Below, one piece after another: positions 20,818-26,830 of a DNA stretch of 26,830 bases. The stretch comes from Avoscillospira sp045530865 (lineage in GTDB: Bacteria > Bacillota > Clostridia > Oscillospirales > Oscillospiraceae), in the NCBI GenBank assembly GCA_045530865.1, contig JAZSCX010000089.1, forward strand, positions 1-26,830, written 5' to 3'. The stretch's first letter is position 1; every line of letters begins with the position of its first letter. The notes below the pieces were generated by a model. That model did no database searches, had not been told where the DNA came from, and worked only from the letters and a program-made list of their open reading frames with translations. A program made the position numbers and the translations under genes.

Positions 20818-23151
20818 CTACCTGATTACCACCTTGTCCCGCTCCACTGCCACCGTCAGTTTTACCGTTTCCTCCGTTTCCAGCATTCGCTGCGCCAGCG
20901 GCGCTTCGATCTCACTCCGGATCTTCTTTCGCAGTTCTCTTGCGCCGCCCTGTCCCCTGACGCACTGCTCCGCCAGCCACTGTGCCACATCCCCGCCAAC
21001 CGCCAGCTCCGCTCCGGCAGTCTCCGCTCTGCGAACCGTCTCCTGCAGTTCTTTTTCCGCAATTTTCTGCATGTTTTCTGCCGATAGGGCACGGAATACC
21101 ACCACGGAATCCAATCTCCCCAGAAACTCCGGGCTGAAATACTCCCGCAGCGCCTTTCCGGAAGGATCTTTTCCGCCGCTACCCAGAAATCCCACCTGAT
21201 CCAGACCCGTTTTCCCGCTTCCCAGATTGGAGGTCATGACCACGATGGTGTTTCGGAAATCCACGTGCCGCCCCATGGAGTCCGTCAGAACCCCGTCCTC
21301 CAATACCTGCAGCAGCAGAGATGTCACATCCCGATGGGCTTTTTCCAACTCATCCAGCAGCACCACACAGTAGGGCCGCCGCCGCACCTTCTCCGTCAGC
21401 TCTCCCCCATCGCCGTGACCCACATAGCCCGGAGGGGCGCCCAGCAGGCGGGATACGGCGTGCTGCTCCATATATTCCGACATATCCAGACGAACCATGG
21501 CGTCAGCGCTTCCGTACACACTTTCCGCCAGCGCCTTGCACAGGGCGGTCTTTCCCACACCGGTAGGGCCCAGAAACAGCAGGGATGCCACCGGTCTGGC
21601 GCTGTCCGCCAACCCCAATCTGCCACGGCAGACCGCATTGGCCACCAGCTCCACCGCTTCCTCCTGTCCCACCACCTGACTTTTTAGCTCCTGCCGCAAA
21701 TTCAGCAGCCGTTGCCGATCTGAACAGCTGATTCGTCCCACAGGAATGCCCGTCCGCTGGGCTACCGCAGCCGCCACATCCTCCCGGCTCACCGTCCGCT
21801 TTCGACTCTGGCTCCACTGCACTCTGGTCAGCTGCTGTAGCCTGTCCCGCAGTGCCGCTGCCTGCTCAAACCGTTTTTCCTGCACCGCCAGTGACAACTC
21901 CCGGTTCAGCTGCATTCTGCCATCCTCACCGGACATACAGCTTTCCCGGTTTTTCACCCGGGCTGCCGCCTCATCCAGAAGATCCACCGCCTTATCCGGC
22001 AAAAAACGGTCTGTCAGATACCGGCAGCTCAGCTCCACCGCCGCTTCCATGGCCTCCTGCCCGATCCGCAGCTGATGGTGCCGCTCCAAACCGGGGCGCA
22101 GCCCCTCCAGCATGGTCAGGGTATCTGCTCTGGAAGGTTCCCGCACCGTCACCGGACGGAACCGTCGTTCCAGCGCCGCATCCTTTTCAATGTATTTCCG
22201 ATATTCCTCCAGTGTGGTGGCGCCGATCAGTTGGATCTCTCCCCTGCCCAGCGCCGGCTTCAGCAGATTGGCCGCATCAATGGCGCCCTCCGCAGAGCCC
22301 GCACCCACCAGTGTGTGCATTTCATCCACAAATAAGATCACATTGCCGCAGCGGCGCACCTCCTGCACCAGGTCCCGTACCCGTTCCTCGAATTCACCGC
22401 GGTACTTGGTGCCTGCCAGCACACTTGCCAGATTGACCGACAAAAGCCGCTTATTCTGCAGCCACTCCGGCACCTGTCCCGCCGCCATCCGTTGGGCAAG
22501 GCCCTCCACAATCGCGGTCTTGCCCACACCCGGTTCCCCGATCAGAGCCGGATTGTTCTTTCCTTTTCGGCTGAGAATGCCCATGACCGTTTCAATTTCC
22601 TCATTTCGTCCGATCACCGGATCCATACCGGCGGCAGATGCCACCATATCCTCGCAAAACTGTTCCAGTAGCCGCATTGGTACTCCCCTTTCCTCCGGCT
22701 TCGGCACCCGAACGCCGGTTTCCAAATACTCGATCAGATCGGAAAACAGGCAGTCGGTGCAGGTGCCGTTTTCCCGCAGAAGCCGTACCGCCAGTGTCTG
22801 CCGCTGCCGCAGCAACGCCAGCAGCAGATGCTCCGGATCGATCCTGTTTTCCTTTCTGCCCGCAGCCTCCGCCGCCGCACCGGACAACACCGCGCGGGCG
22901 CCATCGGTCAACCCCTGCAGCAGAGGCTGCTGCACCGCGCCCCTGCCCCGCATTTGCGTCAAGACCGCCCGCCATCCATCGGCCTCCCATCCATTGGTTC
23001 GCAAAAAAGCTGCCGCACCGGAACGATTCCGTACCAGCAGTGCCAGCAGCAGATGCTCACTTCCCACCTGACTGTGTCCCAGACGCACAGCCTCCAGTCT
23101 TGCCTGCGACAGGGTCTGCTCCAATTCCCGGCTCATGACCCGTTTTCCCAA
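20818..23151 (-). CDS. clpC: ATP-dependent Clp protease ATP-binding subunit ClpC
   Basis: ClpC is a hexameric AAA+ unfoldase that feeds proteins to ClpP. The 777-residue protein has two N-terminal Clp repeats (about 8-145), a first AAA+ domain with Walker A GEPGVGKT (205-212) and Walker B VILFVDEMH, a UVR-like middle segment (LNRELSLAVQEKRFEQAAALRDRLQQL, about 415-441), and a second AAA+ domain with GPTGVGKT (528-535) and VVLLDELEKAH. A VGF tripeptide after TSNLGSGKTGLDQ is the expected ClpP-docking loop. I chose the TTG at 23151 because AAGGAGG lies 8 bases before it; an ATG five codons later has no ribosome-binding site. Unlike Bacillus clpC it is alone, without ctsR, mcsA or mcsB. It could be called ClpB/ClpE-like, but the UVR segment and VGF loop favour ClpC. 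Confidence 0.92.
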   Translation of the reverse strand: MGKRVMSRELEQTLSQARLEAVRLGHSQVGSEHLLLALLVRNRSGAAAFLRTNGWEADGWRAVLTQMRGRGAVQQPLLQGLTDGARAVLSGAAAEAAGRKENRIDPEHLLLALLRQRQTLAVRLLRENGTCTDCLFSDLIEYLETGVRVPKPEERGVPMRLLEQFCEDMVASAAGMDPVIGRNEEIETVMGILSRKGKNNPALIGEPGVGKTAIVEGLAQRMAAGQVPEWLQNKRLLSVNLASVLAGTKYRGEFEERVRDLVQEVRRCGNVILFVDEMHTLVGAGSAEGAIDAANLLKPALGRGEIQLIGATTLEEYRKYIEKDAALERRFRPVTVREPSRADTLTMLEGLRPGLERHHQLRIGQEAMEAAVELSCRYLTDRFLPDKAVDLLDEAAARVKNRESCMSGEDGRMQLNRELSLAVQEKRFEQAAALRDRLQQLTRVQWSQSRKRTVSREDVAAAVAQRTGIPVGRISCSDRQRLLNLRQELKSQVVGQEEAVELVANAVCRGRLGLADSARPVASLLFLGPTGVGKTALCKALAESVYGSADAMVRLDMSEYMEQHAVSRLLGAPPGYVGHGDGGELTEKVRRRPYCVVLLDELEKAHRDVTSLLLQVLEDGVLTDSMGRHVDFRNTIVVMTSNLGSGKTGLDQVGFLGSGGKDPSGKALREYFSPEFLGRLDSVVVFRALSAENMQKIAEKELQETVRRAETAGAELAVGGDVAQWLAEQCVRGQGGARELRKKIRSEIEAPLAQRMLETEETVKLTVAVERDKVVIR

Positions 23152-23242
23152 AGGCCGCACCTCCTTTTCCGCAGAAACAGCATTTCCCTTTTCCGGAAAA
23201 TCTATACAATTTCCCATTCTCCATAAAATCTGATTTTTCCAT

Positions 23243-23271
23243 TTGCTTTTTGCCGCAAAACGTGCTACAGT
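23243..23271 (+). promoter_or_regulatory. Putative sigma-A promoter of the ferredoxin gene
   Basis: TTGCTT (23243-23248) and TACAGT (23266-23271) are 17 bases apart, about 34 bases before the ATG. The divergent clpC promoter must lie in the same 150-base gap; a TATAGA near 23201-23206 (minus strand) is its best, but weak, -10 candidate. Confidence 0.6.
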
Positions 23272-23304
23272 GAAGATGCAATTTTTAATGGAGGTGCTAA
23301 GAAC

Positions 23305-23475
23305 ATGGCATATGTGATTACCGATGCTTGCGTGATGTGCGGTGCTTGCGCCGATGCTTGCCCCCTGAGCGCTATCTCCGAAGGCGACGGCAAGTACGTC
23401 ATCGACGCTGATACCTGCGTGGATTGCGGCACTTGCGCCGGCGAATGCCCCAACGAAGCTATCGTTGAAGGCTAA
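23305..23475 (+). CDS. Small 2[4Fe-4S] ferredoxin
   Basis: A 56-residue clostridial-type ferredoxin carrying electrons at low potential in the cytosol. It has two complete cluster motifs, C-x2-C-x2-C-x3-CP: Cys 9, 12, 15, 19 and Cys 38, 41, 44, 48, each followed by Pro. The two halves (DACVMCGACADACP and DTCVDCGTCAGECP) show the internal duplication of the family. TGGAGGTG lies upstream of the ATG at a good distance. The stop is TAA, followed 12 bases later by a perfect terminator stem, so it is a one-gene unit. Codon choice (GCT and TGC repeated) suggests high expression. Confidence 0.96.
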   Translation: MAYVITDACVMCGACADACPLSAISEGDGKYVIDADTCVDCGTCAGECPNEAIVEG

Positions 23476-23487
23476 TCTCGTACATGA

Positions 23488-23523
23488 GCAAAACGCCTGT
23501 GCAATGCACAGGCGTTTTGCAAT
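23488..23523 (+). terminator. Intrinsic terminator of the ferredoxin gene
   Basis: A perfect 15-bp stem, GCAAAACGCCTGTGC with its complement, around a 3-base loop. The T-run (TTTT) lies inside the 3' arm, and the A-rich 5' arm makes it potentially bidirectional. Confidence 0.88.
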
Positions 23524-23540
23524 ATGGGAGCTAGATCAAT

Positions 23541-24248
23541 ATGCACGAAGAAACCCTCTGGAACGGCGTAACGCTGCGGCAGCCGGAAGCACAGTTCCGC
23601 CTGAGTACCGACAGCATCGTCTGCGCCGGATTTGCAAAATTCAAAAAAGGCAGCCGCATTGCCGATCTGGGCTGCGGCAGCGGCGCCATTGCCCTGATGT
23701 TGCTGGCCTCCGACCCGACCCTTCAGGTCACCGGCATTGAACTGCAGCCCGAAGCCGCCGCCTGCGCCGCGGAAAACGCCCGTCATAACAAGGTGAATTT
23801 CCATGTGCTGCAGGGCGATCTGCGTCAGATCCGTACTCTGCTCCCCGCTGGCTGCATGGATGGCTGCATCTCCAACCCGCCCTACTTTCCCGCCGGCAGC
23901 GGACAGACCGCCGCAGGAGCGCTGGCACAGGCCCGCAGTGAGGAAACCTGTTCTCTGGAGCAGCTGGTGGATTCTGCCGCATGGCTGCTGCGTACCGGGG
24001 GAATTTTTACCGTTGTACACCGTCCGGAACGGCTCGCAGAGCTGATTTTTGCGTTAAAAAGCCGGAATTTAGAGCCAAAAAGGCTTCGATTTACTCGCCA
24101 TAGCCCGGAAAAACCGGTCAATTTGGTGCTCCTGGAGGCCAAAAAAGGCGGAAAACCGGGGCTTCTGATCGAGAACGAGCTGGTATTTTTCCAGAAAAAC
24201 GGCGAAAAAACGCCGGAATTTGCAGGTTTTTACCAAAGAAAGGACTAA
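23541..24248 (+). CDS. tRNA1(Val) (adenine(37)-N6)-methyltransferase-like protein (TrmN6/YabB family)
   Basis: A 235-residue SAM-dependent methyltransferase. The SAM-binding motif I is RIADLGCGSGAIALMLL (39-55). The acidic residue after strand 2 is in TGIELQPEAA, and the catalytic NPPY is at 112-115 (ISNPPYFPAGS), as expected for N6-adenine methylation. The start region TLWNGVTLRQPEAQFRLSTDS and the ARSEE..CSLEQLVDSAAWLL block match the YabB/TrmN6 family. It is followed two bases later by rsmI, and an AbrB-type gene comes next on the opposite strand; the same neighbourhood (yabB, rsmI, abrB) is known in Bacillus subtilis. GGGAG lies about 10 bases before the ATG. Confidence 0.9.
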   Translation: MHEETLWNGVTLRQPEAQFRLSTDSIVCAGFAKFKKGSRIADLGCGSGAIALMLLASDPTLQVTGIELQPEAAACAAENARHNKVNFHVLQGDLRQIRTLLPAGCMDGCISNPPYFPAGSGQTAAGALAQARSEETCSLEQLVDSAAWLLRTGGIFTVVHRPERLAELIFALKSRNLEPKRLRFTRHSPEKPVNLVLLEAKKGGKPGLLIENELVFFQKNGEKTPEFAGFYQRKD

Positions 24249-24250
24249 CC

Positions 24251-25081
24251 ATGGCAGGAATGTTATATCTGGTTCCCACGCCCATCGGCAATCTGGGCGA
24301 TATTTCCCAGCGCTGCCGGGACACTCTGGCAGAGGCCGACTTTATTGCCGCGGAGGACACCCGCGTATCTCTGAAGCTGCTGAATCATCTGAATATTAAA
24401 AAGCCGCTGGTCAGCTACTACGAGCACAACCGCGCCGAAAGCGGACAGCGGATTCTGGAACGCATTCTCGCCGGTGAGACCTGCGCACTGGTCTCCGACG
24501 CCGGCTCCCCCGCCATTTCCGATCCCGGCGAGGATCTGGTGGCGCTCTGCGCCGCCAACGGCGTTGTGGTCACCGCCATCCCCGGCCCCTGCGCCGCCAT
24601 CACGGCATTGAGCATCTCCGGTCTGCCCACGGGACGTTTCACCTTTGAAGGCTTTTTATCCACCAGCAAGAAGAGCCGGCAGGAGCATTTGCAGGCTCTG
24701 GCAAAGGAACAGCGCACCATGATCTTCTACGAAGCGCCCCACAAGCTGCTGCACACCCTGGAGGATCTGCAGCAGGCCTTCGGCTCTGACCGCCGCATCA
24801 GTCTCTGCCGGGAGCTGACCAAGCTCCATGAGGAGGTCATCCGCACCACCCTGCAGGGTGCGCTGGACTATTACAAGGAGCTGGCGCCCCGGGGCGAATA
24901 CGTTCTGATTCTGGAGGGCGCTGCCACCGAAGAGGAAACGGAACTGACGCTGGAGGATGTGCTGCAAATGGTTGCCCAGCGGATGGAAAGCGGCCTGAGC
25001 CGCAAGGACGCCGTAAAGCAGGTGGCAAAAGAGACCGGCTTCCCCAAAAACACACTATACGATGCTTCCCTGACCATATAA
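24251..25081 (+). CDS. rsmI: 16S rRNA (cytidine(1402)-2'-O)-methyltransferase
   Basis: RsmI methylates the ribose of C1402 in the decoding centre of 16S rRNA. The 276-residue protein opens with LYLVPTPIGNLGDISQR and has the family motifs AAEDTRVSLKLLNHLNI, YYEHN, ALVSDAGSPAISDPGEDLV, AIPGPCAAITALSISGLPTGRFTFEGFLS and FYEAPHKLLHTLEDL. A helical C-terminal part (QRMESGLSRKDAVKQVAKETGFPKNTLYDASL) is also typical. The start is two bases after the previous stop, with GAAAGGA upstream, so the two genes form an operon. A bidirectional terminator overlaps the gene's end. Confidence 0.96.
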   Translation: MAGMLYLVPTPIGNLGDISQRCRDTLAEADFIAAEDTRVSLKLLNHLNIKKPLVSYYEHNRAESGQRILERILAGETCALVSDAGSPAISDPGEDLVALCAANGVVVTAIPGPCAAITALSISGLPTGRFTFEGFLSTSKKSRQEHLQALAKEQRTMIFYEAPHKLLHTLEDLQQAFGSDRRISLCRELTKLHEEVIRTTLQGALDYYKELAPRGEYVLILEGAATEEETELTLEDVLQMVAQRMESGLSRKDAVKQVAKETGFPKNTLYDASLTI

Positions 25082-25119
25082 AAAAGCGAGATACGTCTTC
25101 TGACGTATCTCACTTTTTT
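25082..25119. terminator. Bidirectional terminator between rsmI and the AbrB-type gene
   Basis: A 10-bp stem, GAGATACGTC (25088-25097) with GACGTATCTC (25102-25111), has A-rich sequence before it and TTTTTT after. It works for rsmI on the plus strand and, read the other way, gives a T-run for the convergent AbrB-type gene, whose TAA stop (25118-25120) overlaps the edge of the T-run. Confidence 0.92.
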
Positions 25120-25360
25120 ATACTCGTTTCAAATCCCGCAGACAGGCGCTGCAGATATTCTTTCCCTTATAGGAAATCACATTCTCGGCGGCGTTGCAGA
25201 ACACACAGCAGGGCGCATACTTTTTCAGCATAATCGTTTCCCCGTCCACATAGATTTCCAACGCATCCTTCTCTCCGATGTTCATGATCCGGCGAAGCTC
25301 AATGGGCAAAACGATCCGGCCCAATTCGTCGACTTTTCGTACGATCCCTGTCGATTTCAT
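25118..25360 (-). CDS. abrB: AbrB-family transition-state regulator with C-terminal cysteine cluster
   Basis: An 80-residue DNA-binding protein of the swapped-hairpin (AbrB/SpoVT N-terminal) fold. Residues 1-47 (MKSTGIVRKVDELGRIVLPI, then ELRRIMNIGEKDALEIYVDG and ETIMLKKY) are very close to Bacillus AbrB. The C-terminal part differs: C-x2-C at 52/55 and C-x2-C at 70/73 (CVFC and CSAC) could bind zinc in place of the multimerisation tail of Bacillus AbrB. It probably acts as a dimer or tetramer on many AT-rich promoters. It is convergent with rsmI and divergent from spmA, with a TATAAT promoter in the AT-rich gap. Confidence 0.94.
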   Translation of the reverse strand: MKSTGIVRKVDELGRIVLPIELRRIMNIGEKDALEIYVDGETIMLKKYAPCCVFCNAAENVISYKGKNICSACLRDLKRV

Positions 25361-25416
25361 GTGTGCACATCCTTCCAGCGCAAACGAACAGCCGCTTAGG
25401 TTTTAATTCTGCGCTC

Positions 25417-25445
25417 ATTATACGAACTTTATTCTTCTGTGTCTA
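25417..25445 (-). promoter_or_regulatory. Putative sigma-A promoter of the AbrB-type gene
   Basis: On the minus strand, TAGACA (25440-25445) and a perfect TATAAT (25417-25422) are 17 bases apart, about 57 bases before the ATG. The gap 25380-25550 is strikingly AT-rich, as AbrB target regions are, so self-regulation is possible. Confidence 0.75.
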
Positions 25446-25487
25446 TTGCTAAAATTCTCTATTTTTCACGAATTTTCAGGATTTTTA

Positions 25488-25516
25488 TTGTGCGTAATGT
25501 TAAAACTCATTATAAA
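25488..25516 (+). promoter_or_regulatory. Possible promoter of spmA-spmB
   Basis: TTGTGC (25488-25493) and TATAAA (25511-25516) are 17 bases apart, 44 bases before the TTG start. Other AT-rich strings nearby, such as TATAAT at 25530, make the choice uncertain, and a sporulation sigma factor could be used instead. Confidence 0.4.
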
Positions 25517-25559
25517 TTTTTATGTAATTATAATAAATTGTTAGGGAGGTTGAAGTCAT

Positions 25560-26138
25560 TTGACATGGATATGGACGCTATTTGTAGGAGTTTCCTTATT
25601 CTGCAGCCTTTTGACGGGACAGGCCGGGGGCCTTTCCGCCGCCGTTCTGGATGGCGCAAAGTCCGGTGTGACACTGGCAGTTTCTCTGGCAGGGCCGCTG
25701 TGCCTTTGGAGCGGAATTCTAAAGCTCATGGAGTCGGCGGGTTGGTTGGATGTGCTGTCCCGCCTGATGAAGCCGCTGCTGCGGCGGCTGTATCCATCCG
25801 CATGGCAGGATCCCATTGCCCGGGGTGCCATCTGCGGCAACCTCTCCGCCAACCTGCTGGGGCTGGGCAATGCCGCTACCCCCATGGGAATCCGCGCGGC
25901 TCAGCGGATGGCTGTCGATGACACTGCCACAGACGAACTGTGCCGATTGGTTGTCATGAACACCGCCTCGGTTCAGCTTTTCCCCTCTACGGTTGCCGCT
26001 GTCCGAAGTGGACTGGGCGCCGCCGCCCCTTTTGATATTCTGCCCGCCGTCTGGATCACCTCGGTCTGCTCTGTCATCATGGGGCTGCTGGCTGCAAAGC
26101 TCTTTTCCCGTTTTATGCCATGCTCACGGAACTGCTGA
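25560..26138 (+). CDS. spmA: Spore maturation protein A
   Basis: SpmA is a membrane protein needed for proper dehydration of the spore core in Bacillus and Clostridium. The 192-residue product has several hydrophobic segments and the family blocks GAKSGVTLAVSLAGPLCLWSGILKLMESAG, LYPSAWQDPIARGAICGNLSANLLGLGNAATPMGI and LVVMNTASVQLFPSTVAAVRSGLGA. The start is a TTG at 25560 behind AGGGAGGTTG, and no in-frame ATG fits the family start. It overlaps spmB by 19 bases. The usual partner and order argue for a spore-forming organism or recent spore-forming ancestry. Confidence 0.93.
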   Translation: MTWIWTLFVGVSLFCSLLTGQAGGLSAAVLDGAKSGVTLAVSLAGPLCLWSGILKLMESAGWLDVLSRLMKPLLRRLYPSAWQDPIARGAICGNLSANLLGLGNAATPMGIRAAQRMAVDDTATDELCRLVVMNTASVQLFPSTVAAVRSGLGAAAPFDILPAVWITSVCSVIMGLLAAKLFSRFMPCSRNC

Positions 26139-26635
26139 TCCCTGCCTTGATGCTGGCAGTCTCCTGCGCTGCCATGGCAGGAAAACGGGACGTCTATGCA
26201 CTGCTGATCTCCGGTGCGGAGGACGGTCTGCGGACGGTGCTGCGGATTGTGCCGCCATTGATCATTCTCCTGACCGCCGTACAGATGCTTCGGGCCAGCG
26301 GTGCCATGGATCTGCTGGCCTCTTCCCTCTCCCCGTTCTGTTCATGGCTGGGGATCCCGCCGGAAACGGTACCGCTGGTTCTGATCCGTCCCGTTTCCGG
26401 CAGCGCGGCACTGGCTATCGGCAGTGAACTCATGGCGACACATGGCGTGAACTCAGAAATCGGCCGCACTGCCGCCATCATGCTTGGCAGTACCGAAACT
26501 ACCTTTTACACCGTCAGTGTCTATTTCGGTGCGGCAGGCATCAAACGGACAAGGTACACCATCCCCGCCGCTCTCATTGCCGACCTGACAGGCTTTGTAA
26601 CCGCCGCATGGGTGACGAGATGGATGTTTGTCTAG
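26120..26635 (+). CDS. spmB: Spore maturation protein B
   Basis: The 171-residue membrane partner of SpmA. Family blocks are DVYALLISGAEDGLRTVLRIVPPLIILLTAVQMLRASGAMDLL, PETVPLVLIRPVSGSAALAIGSELMATHGVNSEIGRTAAIMLGSTETTFYTVSVYFGAAGIKRTRYTIP in part, and a final hydrophobic segment. SpmA and SpmB resemble the two halves of nucleoside-recognition (Gate) domain proteins. The ATG lies inside the end of spmA; the overlap implies coupled translation. No terminator is visible after the stop before the repeat at 26681. Confidence 0.93.
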   Translation: MLTELLIPALMLAVSCAAMAGKRDVYALLISGAEDGLRTVLRIVPPLIILLTAVQMLRASGAMDLLASSLSPFCSWLGIPPETVPLVLIRPVSGSAALAIGSELMATHGVNSEIGRTAAIMLGSTETTFYTVSVYFGAAGIKRTRYTIPAALIADLTGFVTAAWVTRWMFV

Positions 26636-26680
26636 AATATCCCGTAAACAAACAGACCTTTTCTTAACAAAAATGCGCAA

Positions 26681-26723
26681 GCCTCCGGCGGCCCGATTTC
26701 TTTTGTTCGGGCAGATTATCATA
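26681..26723. repeat. Interrupted third copy of the 13-bp repeat end with half of its hairpin
   Basis: GCCTCCGGCGGCC (26681-26693) is identical to 20275-20287. The next bases, CGATTTCTTTTGTTCGGGCA, correspond to the left arm and loop of the hairpin at 20286-20317, but the expected complementary right arm is absent; IS-like sequence follows. Confidence 0.65.
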
Positions 26724-26830
26724 TGAAGTGCAACACAAAATAAAAAAGACAACTCACGAGAAAACCTGTAAAATGGAAAGTGACCAAACAAACCATACAG
26801 GAGATAATCTCATGAGTTGTTATCATCATC
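26724..26830 (+). mobile_element. Left end of an IS30-family insertion sequence (cut by window end)
   Basis: The last 19 bases encode MSCYHH, close to the MSYYHHL start of IS30-family transposases. They are preceded by AGGAG and by an AT-rich end with an AGTGCAACAC string near 26728, plausible as part of a terminal repeat. The exact element border cannot be fixed without its other end or a target duplication. Confidence 0.65.
26812..26830 (+). CDS. IS30-family transposase, first six codons only
   Basis: ATG at 26812 with AGGAG (26799-26803) 8 bases upstream. Only Met-Ser-Cys-Tyr-His-His is visible before the window ends. The YHH string right after the start is characteristic of IS30-family transposases, but six residues cannot prove the family. 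The start codon and ribosome-binding site lie in the 3' side of a hairpin with 26749-26769. Confidence 0.6.

Overview
The window is a GC-rich bacterial chromosome segment. Gene content and gene order point to a gut member of the Clostridia, probably Oscillospirales. The clues are the Gram-positive order infB-rbfA-nrnA-truB-ribF, a trmN6-like/rsmI pair converging on an AbrB-type regulator, the spore genes spmA-spmB, a bile salt hydrolase, Gram-positive Shine-Dalgarno sites, and intergenic regions packed with small hairpins. No species can be named from the sequence alone.

Layout. 1-4227 (+): the end of a translation/RNA operon (infB C-terminus, rbfA, nrnA, truB, ribF). 4551-9573 (-): a BMP-type ABC importer operon (lipoprotein, double ATPase, two permeases), probably for nucleosides. 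9878-11170 (+): a cytosolic asparaginase, then a tRNA-Thr/tRNA-Tyr unit with its own promoter and terminator. 11474-13638 (-): an ECF sigma factor and a membrane protein that is probably its anti-sigma/sensor, behind a promoter that looks autoregulated. 13917-15685 (-): a small P-loop protein and a glucose-6-phosphate-isomerase-like protein that lacks key active-site residues. 15974-18584 (+): a bile salt hydrolase and an APC amino-acid permease. 18755-20031 (-): a zinc-ribbon membrane protein and a membrane-anchored metallophosphoesterase. 20818-23151 (-): a ClpC ATPase. 23305-25081 (+): an 8-cysteine ferredoxin, a TrmN6-like methyltransferase and RsmI. 25118-25360 (-): an AbrB-family regulator. 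25560-26635 (+): spmA-spmB. 26724-26830: the left end of an IS30-family element, cut by the window.

The most unusual content is non-coding. At least nine intergenic stretches hold multi-armed inverted-repeat elements: an outer or linker repeat pairs left with right, and short self-complementary arms stick out between. Two related copies (4274-4516 and 15781-15957) keep their stems by paired base changes. Three elements end right in front of the ribosome-binding site of the next gene (rbfA, truB, bile salt hydrolase), and two of these lie inside a probable operon and so should be transcribed. A 477-bp composite (20275-20751) has perfect 13-bp terminal inverted repeats, and a third copy of its end at 26681 is interrupted where the IS30-like element begins. 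I consider this repeat family the best candidate for something under-described. Elements of this general kind may already be known in gut Clostridia, and I could not search.
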